Positions 55,484 through 64,000 of a stretch of DNA of 64,000 nt are shown piece after piece. The notes below the pieces were generated by a model that worked only from the letters and a program-made list of their open reading frames with translations, had not been told where the DNA came from and did not search any database. The position numbers were made by a program, and so were the translations under genes. Each line of letters begins with the position of its first letter. The first letter of the stretch is position 1. The stretch is taken from NCBI GenBank assembly GCA_964059195.1, contig CAXKWD010000003.1, forward strand, positions 16,226,606-16,290,605, written 5' to 3'. The DNA is from Ectobius pallidus. Lineage: Eukaryota; Arthropoda; Insecta; Blattodea; Ectobiidae.

Positions 55484-55591
55484 GTATAGGTAGCATACCG
55501 CCTCTAGATTCGAAGGTCGCGGGTTCATACCCGGATGATGTCGATGAAATTTTTAGGACGTAAAATTCCTGGGACATTAAACATTAATAAA
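55484..55591 (+). mobile_element. SINE family F
   Basis: GTATAGGTAGCATACCGCC, GAAGGTCGCGGGTTCATACC (B-box region), then GTCGATGAAATTTTTAGGAC. It ends where the 253 bp MITE begins. Confidence 0.6.
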
Positions 55592-55844
55592 TGTGGTTTG
55601 GTTCTAAAAGGGCCAATGTCATAAAACTTGCTTTTAAGATAACTCACTTTGAAGCCTTTGTAGAAGTAACATTTTTTGTTGAGAACTTCCGACATTGGCC
55701 TCTAGGGTTTCTGTATTATGAATATTAATAGCTTCAGACATTGGCACTTTTAGTATACGAAAGATAAAGACTAGCCGAGCTCAATAATGCATAAATATCA
55801 TTTTTGCAAGAAATTGACATTGGCCCTTTTAGAACCAAGCCACA
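55592..55844. mobile_element. 253 bp MITE with about 30 bp TIRs
   Basis: TGTGGTTTGGTTCTAAAAGG and its mirror ending TTTAGAACCAAGCCACA. GACATTGGC recurs twice more inside, so the TIR motif is also subterminal. No clear target duplication. Confidence 0.8.
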
Positions 55845-55923
55845 GCGGTGATTTCATTCCGCTAGTACTAATCTTAATAAAATAGCTACAAATGTTCGGC
55901 CTAAAAGCACTAGTATGTATAAT

Positions 55924-56102
55924 AAAAAGTGTTCCCTATTACAGGCCATGGAGGCCCAGAGGGTTCCAGGATTTTGAGGCTCCCAGATTTTTAGACATTC
56001 GGCACATGAAGGTGGTAAGGTTGTAAGCCTTACGCACCGACCGCCTTTACCCCCATGATTGCTCCTGGTACTCATTTCTGTTAGAGGCTGAGTCGACCCC
56101 AG
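55924..56102 (-). mobile_element. SINE family C, truncated
   Basis: Matches the 3' half of family C (TCGACTCAGCCTCTAACAG, ACCTTCATGTGCCG, CTGTAATAGGGAACAC). The tRNA-like head is lost. Confidence 0.8.
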
Positions 56103-56361
56103 GAGTATGTATTATACTTCTCAGAAAATCATAATGCTGGAAACGTATATTACAATGTTCACTGGAAGTTGTAGTAACAGTAGTCACAATTTGTGAAGTC
56201 TATTAGTAGTCTATTACATAACTTTTAATTTTTAAGCCAATATATTTTTATAACCTTATGACCTAGTTGATATTCAACTATAAGTATAGGCTGACTTTCA
56301 CTAAGAAATGTTGTAAATACACAAACTTAGTGTAACATTGTACTATACACTATTTACTACA

Positions 56362-56790
56362 CTTACTTACTTACTCAATGGCAATATACAATTCCCAAGC
56401 AAGCTAAAGGAATATTATCTACTGTATTTTATGGAACCCGGAGGTTCATTCCCGCGCTTACCTGAGCCCGCCATTCAACCCTATACTGTGCTCACTCCAT
56501 CCAACCGTCCCTCGCAAAACTTAATTCTCTTAAATCTATCCTAATATTGTCCTCCCACCTACGTCTAGGTCTTCCGAGTGGTCTTTTCCCAGTCAATACC
56601 TTTGAGATATGTCTTTCCTCCCCCATGCGTGTAACATGTTCAGCCCATTTCATCATCCGTGATTTAATTACCCTTACTATATCCACTGAAGAATACAGGT
56701 TATGAAGCTCGTCGTTTTGCACTTTTGTCCAGTCCCCGTTTTCATCTCTTTTAGGCCGAAATATTTTCCTAAGCCCCCTGTTGTCCTAAT
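56362..56790 (-). pseudogene. LINE RT C-terminal fragment (family G)
   Basis: A 76-codon frame (NLYSSVDIVRVIKSRMMKWA, GRPRRRWEDNIRIDLREL, ARDGWME). An in-frame deletion removes the usual residues before KRPLGRP. Tail TTACTTACTTACTC at 56362. Confidence 0.82.
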
Positions 56791-57439
56791 GGTTATGACT
56801 ATAAGATTTTAATAAATATTTATGCGCGGAGTTGCCACATTTATTGCACAGACACTGAACATGGGTAAATGTTTAAAAAAAATACTACTTCTCTTGGCTA
56901 TTAAATCTCTCTTTATAAAAGGCATCCTCAGGCTATGACCTCTATCGCCTCGAACTTAGAGCATGTCAAGGTTAATTAAGAAAATGTACGTAATTAATTT
57001 TGTTTCCTTGGGGAACTAGAGCCCTGAGGGTAGCTATACAGACTTTGCTATCGCTCTCAGAGAAATACCATCATCCCTTATCCTAGGAGGTAAGATTCAT
57101 TCCCTGGTTTATTTGAAGAAGGAAATGAGTTTCAGGAAGAAATACAGAGCGTCGGCGGCTTTTCGAGTCTCTCTCTCTCCTCCCCAAGAGGAAGATGGGC
57201 AACAAATCTCTGCTTTGTCGGATGAGGGAGGAAAGCGCATGATATAATGGCCCGTAGAAGTGCTTAGGCCTCTCCTGGTTTATGATACCTTTACTGTAAT
57301 CATTTTTTCTAGAAAGCCATTACTACCCCTACTTTCAGATACTTTCAATAATGGCAGTATGAAAGAATAAGCCAGATTTATACATTGCTTTTCCCTTGTA
57401 TCCAACTAACTCGACCTCTTTAGTGGCTCATGGGAACTT
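56791..57439. other. Unannotated sequence
   Basis: No supportable feature. Confidence 0.6.
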
Positions 57440-58012
57440 ACCAGCGTAAGTAAGGTAAGTACCAGTACTTACTCAATGACAATAGGAAATTCCTAAGCAA
57501 GATAAATAAATTTTATCTATTTTACGTAGCCCAGAAGTTCATTGCCGCACTTACCAAGCCCACCATTCAACCCTATTCTGTGCTAACTCCATCCAACCAT
57601 CCCTCTAAAATCCTACTTCCCTTAAATCTATCCTAATATTGTCCGCCCACTTACGTCTAGGTCTTTCACGTGGTCTTTTCCCTTCGAGTCTCCCAGTCAA
57701 TATTTTTATATGACTTTCTTCCCCATGCGCGCAGCATGTCCAGCCCATTTCATCCTCCGTGATTTAATTACCCTTACTATATCCGGTGACGAGTACAGGT
57801 TATGAAGTTCGTCGTTATGCAGTTTTCTCCAGTCCGCATTTTCATCTCTCTTAGCCCCAAATATTTTCCTAAGCCCCCTGTTTTCGAACACGCTCAGATT
57901 ATGTTTTCCCTGAGGAGTAAAAGACCATGTCCCACATCTAAATAATACAGCCGATTGGATAATTACCTTACAAATTCTTATTTTTAGTTTTTTGGACAAA
58001 ATACGGCATTAA
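57440..58012 (-). pseudogene. LINE RT C-terminal fragment (family G), longest readable 5' part
   Basis: A 97-codon frame (57706-57999): SKKLKIRICKVIIQSAVLFR, SVFENRGLRKIFG, RVIKSRRMKWAGHAARMGKK. The 3' part (GRPRRRW-equivalent, 57560-57700) continues with frameshifts to the shared 3' end. Confidence 0.85.
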
Positions 58013-59094
58013 GGTATGTAACTGTATTATTATTTATTTATGTTATTATATCCTTTTCCGAGTTATAGCGTGTTATTTTCAACAAATTGAAAATCCGAAC
58101 CATTCTCATCCCGAATTCGGGACAATGAATGGAAAATTGCTTGTAAATGACTTCGCACCCTTTGGAAAGTCACTCTTCAACTGAGCGAAGGACAATAAAA
58201 GTTCCTTCGCAAATAATCCTGATACTGACTTTCAGTATAAAGATGCCTCTCCACACCTAAACTGTTATATAGCCTGACTTTATTTCTTTACACCCTGTAT
58301 TTTATCTCAGCTTTCCATGCGACTGAATATTTATTCAAAAACGAAACTAGTGCAGCCGAACTGAACAGTCGACACAGACTTAATAAATTACGCGATGACT
58401 TCCACTGCACAAGCGATGATGGCAAAAGCACTCACACAGTCTGTGCTACATAATTCATGCTACTACCTGCGAGAGAGGGTTGGAATTTGGTCAACAGTAA
58501 TTGAAAACATGGCTGGATTTTGGTTTATTTTACATGCCCTGCAACCCAATTACCGATCATACGCTGCACTTGGTTTTCATTATCAACACTGCTATTAAAC
58601 TACCTCGACCCCTGCACTCATTCCTATTTCCGGCCTCCAAATTACACTCGATTTTAGTGTTCAGCGACCACAAAAAATAAATATGAGTGTGCTTTAGCGG
58701 TTAAATCCAACCTCTGTACCTAATGCAATAATAGAATAGTACATACGTAAAATGCGGAATGTTCAAGTTGGGAATAAACGTTTCAAATATTGAAATTTCG
58801 CAGATTGTGCCTAGGGTGACCCTTTAAAGCAGTGGTTCCCAATCTTTTTGAGCTTCCAATATCATGAAATCCTCACGCCCCTTTGATAGTGACGGGGGAA
58901 GAAGGCCTAAAAACGTGATTGTCAGTACTTTTGTACTTTAAAAGATCCCTATAAAACTTGTAAAAATAAAATTAATATTGCTCACCTCTTTTATTATTCT
59001 TATTTATCCTGTGATGCATTTCCTGTCACTCACACACATATAAAACACGAAAATGCATATCTAGTTATCATTATCATCATCATCAATAACTTTC
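58013..59094. other. Unannotated sequence with a hAT-like terminus
   Basis: CAGTGGTTCCCAATCTTTTTG at 58830 resembles one end of hAT-type elements; no mate found. No gene. Confidence 0.4.
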
Positions 59095-59740
59095 GAGGAT
59101 TAGGGCTTTTGGCCTGTTCCGCTTCAGATTGGAATTTGGTCTTTCCAGCGTTTCTTTGGTCTTCCAAGATCTCTTTTCCCTCTTGGTCTGTAGTTGTAGA
59201 GTCTTTGGAGTAGTCTCTCTTCTGGTATTCGCAACATGTGTTGATGCCAATTGTTTCTTTAGGTGTTGATGGTTTCTGTTATGGGTGTGACATGTAGCTC
59301 TTCTCTAATTTCTTCGTTTCTTTTGTGACCTCCTAAAAGTCTTAATAATTTCATTTCAGCAGCTTCTATTCGTCTAAGTTGGTTTGTAGTTAAAGCCCGT
59401 TTCTGAACCATAAAGTAAAGTTGGGACTGCCATCACTTTGTAAAATTTCAGAATTGTCTCTGGTCTGACTTTGTTGAGTAATGTTTTCTTGATTGTGTAT
59501 AGGAGTTGTTGGAATTTGGCTAGTTTAATCTCTGTGGCTCTCGGATTGAAGTAAGAGAGGTTGCAGCCCAGAGAGCTAAAGGAATTGACTTGTTCAATAA
59601 TATTGTTATTGATGGAGATTTTAGATCTAAGATGGTCCTTTCCTCTGAAAGTCATTGTTTGGTTTTATTTATTGATATTTCTAGGTCATATTCGTTTGCT
59701 ATCAGTGCTATCTAATTTTTGTGAATCTTACTTGAGTCCT
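59095..59740 (-). pseudogene. LINE RT C-terminal fragment, second family
   Basis: Minus strand: open frame with VNSFSSLGCNLSYF, KFYKVMAVPTLLYGSE, then frameshifted RRIEAAEMKLLRLLGG, REELHV and GRPKKRWKDQI. This is the thumb and tail of a non-LTR ORF2, distinct from family G and from 62345-63790. Decayed and 5'-truncated. Confidence 0.82.
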
Positions 59741-60156
59741 GAGTACAGTTCATAAAAAAAAAAGTTAAATGTAGACACACAAATGTCCAATGTAGAGTTA
59801 TAAAAACTGAATATTAGTGAGATGATTGGCACCGTTTTGCTTTCATCTTTCAAACCCTTCCTCCATTCTCCAATGATGTACTTACCATTCCAGCTTTAGC
59901 CAACTAAAAGGCTGATGACCAGTGAATCTATAATTTAAAAACTATTGAATTTCCTTGTGTTAGTGTTAGTTAAAACAAAACAGCACAATTACTCACCCTA
60001 AGAAGAAGCTTCAGACTCGGTCCTGAAACAGAAAAATAAGCATAGTTTAGACCTTAGATGCAGCAGTGTTATTTGTGGTATGGATACTTAAATTATGAGG
60101 AAATTTCAACATGAACTGCCTGATTTTATGTTAAAAGGCATAATTATGTATTTACA

Positions 60157-60204
<48 letters not shown>

Positions 60205-60604
60205 CATCCTTAACCCTAAAATCGATAATGTATCTTATAGGATACAGTCGTTTATCTTAAATTTGTATTAAAAGGACTGAAAATAATTTGGAAGAAAAAA
60301 GTAAATTTCATATAAATTCTAGAGGAAGAAAGCAAGGAATAAACTACGAGCCTAAACATTGTGCTACGTGTTTTCTTAGCAGTCCGGCATGGGGTTATAT
60401 TTTGTGTGAGAAACTGATTCTCGCCAATTACAAGTAACATAAGTTATTATTATAATGCATGTTCGGTTTACCTATTAATAATTAACTAGGGCCACAATTA
60501 ATACATAGTCGAATAAGGTAAAGCCGAAACATATAATTATAATTGTTTTGTCTTTGCAGTACTTTTCATTTGTTTCAATTTCCTTCCATTTATTTGTATT
60601 ACCA
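59741..60604. other. Unannotated sequence with a (TA)n tract
   Basis: (TA)n at about 60163-60200. No gene. Confidence 0.6.
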
Positions 60605-61326
60605 ATAGCATGTTGCCCTCGGCTTCGCCCACAATAATTAATTGAAAAATTAAAAATTAAGAGTATAATAATTAATAAGTATTATATTTATTAACACTTG
60701 CACGCGAATCAATCATAAACTAAACCATTAATAATTAATGAAACAGCTAAAATTCCGGCTTCAGAGTAAATTCCACGATTAGAAAGCGTCCCCTGGGAAA
60801 ACTATCTCAGATTCTATTATGCAGTTCCAAAGGAACCTGTGAACACATAATACGTATTGTTTCTCAACTGTTTATTGACAGATGAATATGATGTGAATTT
60901 TATTTGATAAATACAGTGTAATTTTCAAAAACTATATACATTTTCAAGGGAAGAAATGGTTTGTTTGGATTTTTATTATCAGCGATATTTCAAGAGTTAA
61001 ACCATCAATATTTTATAGCCGGTGCCCCCGGCTTCGCCCGCCATTATGAATTCACTCCAGGATTTTTAAGAAATTTTCACTGGCAGCTTATTAAAAATGT
61101 TTGTGGTTCAGAGCTATGAAAATTGTAAGTAAAAATAAAATTAGAATATTTGTTCATTGTGTTCATTTCACTTAGGCCTTATATAATAAAGAAACGGTTT
61201 TCCTAATTTTGTAGTCTTCGTGAAATTTTAGACTGCGAGAGACGAACATCGCCGAGTGTACCCGATGTCTCACGAAGTGGGCGAGTGAGTACGCTATTTA
61301 GGGCCGTTGAATTGTATAAGAGTAGA
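60605..61326 (-). mobile_element. Composite non-autonomous Helitron (modules A and B), copy 4
   Basis: The minus strand starts A|TCTACTCTTATAC at 61326. Module A ends near 61018 (GGGCACCGGC). Module B ends with GGGCGAAGCCGAGGGCAACAT near 60606, where the terminal CTAG is mutated. Same junction as copies 2 and 3. Confidence 0.78.
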
Positions 61327-61531
61327 TAACATAGGTTATAAAATGATGTTAATTTTCTGGTAACATTATAACTTAATAATTAAAAATAATAATAAAAACA
61401 AAAAATAAATTTGAAAAACTAACTTGTCTCTGCCGAGTAAATAACTAGGTCGGCCGCAACTCGTAACTATCACTACAATTCAAGACTTAATACGAATTCT
61501 AGGATATGGGGTAAATAACACACACCAACAT

Positions 61532-62102
61532 CCATTTTGGTGCCTTAGAATTTATACCTATTCTTGGGTATATTTAGGTCGCTGATGCCAAATGTGTCAT
61601 TAGTTTTTGCCTATCAACTTTAGTTTTGTGAGATATGGTATTACAATTATGCATATTATCCCATTTTACGTTTGATATAAATAAAAAACAGTGCCTATTC
61701 GTAGCTTCTAAATCATGGAAAGAAGAAAGCAACACACTAATATTACATTAACATTACAATAACAATATAACTTGGGGTCTTTCAAAAAATTGATATCATA
61801 TATTGTACGGTCGTTTATGACTTATGAGCTGTCAATCTGAGGGCCAAAAAATAATCCAGCTTTTAGTTTTTCTGTACTTCGTACTGTTTTCGTCCTACGG
61901 GTCCAAAGTATGGCCAAGAACCTTATTATATTATCAAGCAAGATTTCGTTTCGCTAGACTAAAATTTCACGAATAAAATCTATATAAAAGTAGAGCTGGT
62001 AGAGAAAAACTGTTTACATATTTGGAATAAGCACACTAAGTATAGCCAAAATCCGGTAAAACATCTGAGACACCAAACAATAAGTTATTTTTTGTTGGGC
62101 TG
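61532..62102 (+). repeat. 587 bp dispersed repeat, copy 2
   Basis: Colinear with 23116-23702, with small indels. No transposase follows here. Confidence 0.85.
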
Positions 62103-62344
62103 TGCAATTATATGAAAACCATACCAAATATATTTTAATTTTAGTAACAGTAGAACTAACTCTCCAGTTAAAAGTTGTTCGTAATTCTTTCTGGCATGGA
62201 GTAAATGTATTTCCATTTCTCGAGATGGGAAATGTATTAAGTGGGAACGTGTTATCCTAACAGGATGGTAGCATGTAGTTCTAAGGGGTTCCTTAGACTT
62301 AAAATCTAATAGTCAAGCAGATCTTTGTGTGGCAAGGGAAACCT

Positions 62345-63790
62345 TCATCATCATCATTAGCGTTACAGCCCTTTTAGTTTGGCCTTAGCTTCCTTCAAAA
62401 TGACGCAATCTCATGTCGATCCACAGCCTTCTTCCTCCATCTTTTCACCTCCATTTCTCTCAGTTCAGCTTCCACATCATCCAACCATCGTAGTCTTGGT
62501 GTACCTATCCTCCTTCTCCCATTAGATTTTCCCTGCAAGATCTTCTTAGTAGTTCTTTCATTTTGCATTCTCATTAAAGCCTACATGGCCCAGCCATTCC
62601 AGTCTACGCACTTTAATAATAGGCCTAGCTACAACATCTGGTAACTTAAATTTATCATACAATTCTTGGTTCATTTTCATTCGCCAAAGCCCATTTTCGC
62701 ATGTCGGTCCATAAATTTTCCTTGGTATTTTCCGTCCAAGATCCTGAGAAGTTCCTCAGATTTTTTGGTCAGTGTCCAGGATTCAGCTCCATAGATTCCA
62801 ATGGGTCTAATAACTGTCTTATAGATCTGTACTTTAAGGGATCGCGATATGTATATATTCTTGAGCAAAGTTTGGAAGGCATAGTATGCCTTATTTGCGG
62901 TACTTAAGGGAATGCACCACTGAGATTTGTTAAAAGTTGTGAAAAAAAAGTCATTTTTCATTTTTGTACTGATAAAATTCTACAAACATTCTAGTTTCAG
63001 AATCTATTTTCGTTTATGACATTCTGCGTGATTAAAGGGCGTCAGGTGACTTTTTCAATGGCCTTGCGCACGTTCCTGACTGCTACCTGCCTGCCCTTAA
63101 AGATCGTTTATCTAATTTTTTTTTCAGCATTTTTCATAATTTAAAACACTCCACACGATGAAGTCTTTATGCAATTTCTCTTAAATTTTCAGCACATGTT
63201 CTTAAGGTGTGGTTATAAAAATCTGTCATATGAATTTTTGAAATTATGAATATTTTATTAGTTATGAATTTTCAAAATAAATATATTTTTGAAATTTTGA
63301 AATATTAATATATATAACTTGCACTTTTTTTTATCTCAGGAACCATAAACCTTAGAAAAAATCATATGATAATTTTTTCTTCATAGTTAGATAAATAAAG
63401 TGCATTTGTAAAAAAATTATTTTTTGAAAATTTTCATCGTGTGGAGTATTTTGAAGATCGCTCTACATTTATACTATGAAAATTAATAACTCAAAAACTT
63501 TTCAAGATATTAGGATGAAATTTTAAACCTTAAAATAAATGCACGAGGCAAGTGTATGGTAAAATTGTGAGCTATATTGCTTGAAAACTTTCGATTTTGG
63601 TAATTTCAGTGGGGCATTCCCTTAATCTTGCTTTTATTTATGTCTCTATGTCATTTACTGATGTAATTTCGGTGCCTAGATACTTAAAAGAATTCACCCT
63701 TTCCTCGTGCAAGGGAGACCTATCTATGACAAAGTTCCCAATGGCTGGTATCGATCTCTCTGTCTCTTGACCAGTAGCCAGAATCTCTGA
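62345..63790 (-). pseudogene. LINE RT C-terminal fragment, third family, split by a nested element
   Basis: 5' part (63790-63626): IPAIGNFVIDRSPL and SFKYLGTEITSVNDIET. 3' part (62907-62345): STANKAYYAFQTLL, LKVQIYKTVIRPIGIYGAES, WTLTKKSEELLRILDGK, then degraded tail. The two halves meet in the same frame across the 714 bp insertion. One stop (TAA) is seen just upstream of the junction, and more lie in the tail. Confidence 0.87.
62908..63621. mobile_element. 714 bp non-coding element flanked by TTAA, nested in a LINE
   Basis: Ends GGGAATGCACCACTGA and its near-mirror TCAGTGGGGCATTCCC (one mismatch). TTAA lies on each side (62904-62907, 63622-63625). An internal inverted pair (CTCCACACGATG at about 63149; CATCGTGTGGAG at about 63437) lies inside. 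No coding. TTAA target is the piggyBac signature, but piggyBac-like ends usually start CC, not GGG. Confidence 0.88.
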
Positions 63791-63911
63791 ATACTAGCTC
63801 TGGTAATAACGTCACGTGTGAATGCGAGAATGAGGCTGTAAAGAAAGCATAAGTTGTGAGGATCATTGGGGCGAAAAACACTGTAGACTGTTAGGTTATG
63901 AGTAGGGCGGA

Positions 63912-64000
63912 TTTTTAGGCCTTTTTATATTTTCCTGGATTAGCCCTATTTAGGCTTTAAACAAACTATTTTAGCCTTCTTAATAAAACATATAATGAAT
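63912..64000 (-). repeat. Dispersed repeat, reversed copy of 51446-51537
   Basis: CGGATTTTTAGGCCTTTTTA ... GGCTTTAAACAAACTATTTT is the reverse of 51446-51537. It runs to the window end, so its full extent is unknown. Confidence 0.5.

Noticed and set aside
62908..63621. Standard piggyBac assignment
   Set aside because: TTAA target fits, but the ends start GGG and not the usual CC-type terminus, and no transposase is present.

Overview
This is a gene-poor, repeat-dominated stretch of an animal nuclear genome, most likely an insect with a large genome. A cockroach or other polyneopteran is my best guess, resting on the mix of LINE, mariner, Helitron and tRNA-derived SINE relics; this is inference, not proof. 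There are no operons, ribosome-binding sites, CRISPR arrays or functional tRNA/rRNA genes. The only two convincing host protein genes are paralogous, intronless C2H2 zinc-finger (ZNF) genes about 24 kb apart on opposite strands: one at 1428-3434 (minus, decaying) and one at 25459-26769 (plus, intact). Both begin with a similar acidic, Lys-Glu-rich N-terminal domain, and both have a related upstream block containing an RFX-type X-box. The box is intact in the intact gene and split by an insertion in the decaying one.

Layout. 0-5.3 kb: a foldback MITE, the decaying ZNF gene, a Penelope-like fragment with a hammerhead-ribozyme-like motif, and a cluster of SINEs carrying internal tRNA-like sequence, one split by a MITE. 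5.8-16.6 kb: inverted-repeat elements, SINEs, a LINE tail and two near-tandem composite Helitrons. 16.6-25 kb: mostly unannotated AT-rich sequence, Helitron fragments, a 146-160 bp tandem array, a 587 bp dispersed repeat and an IS630/mariner-type transposase fragment. 25.2-27 kb: the intact ZNF gene. 27.4-46 kb: a Tc1/mariner-like MITE, two copies of a C-depleted minisatellite-bearing element, LINE tails, SINEs and Helitrons. 46-64 kb: further LINE tails, a MITE with 88 bp terminal inverted repeats (TIRs), modular repeats, a palindromic pair of mariner fragments, an internally deleted mariner with its TIRs, and a LINE fragment cut by a 714 bp element flanked by TTAA.

The two ZNF proteins are presumed nuclear DNA-binding factors. 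Almost everything else is transposon debris, but several insertions are nested so cleanly that the empty site and target duplication can be read off. At least six tRNA-like SINE families, three Helitron lineages and about ten inverted-repeat DNA elements share the window. Coordinates of repeat edges are by eye, usually good to a few bases where a target duplication is seen and to 10-30 bases otherwise.
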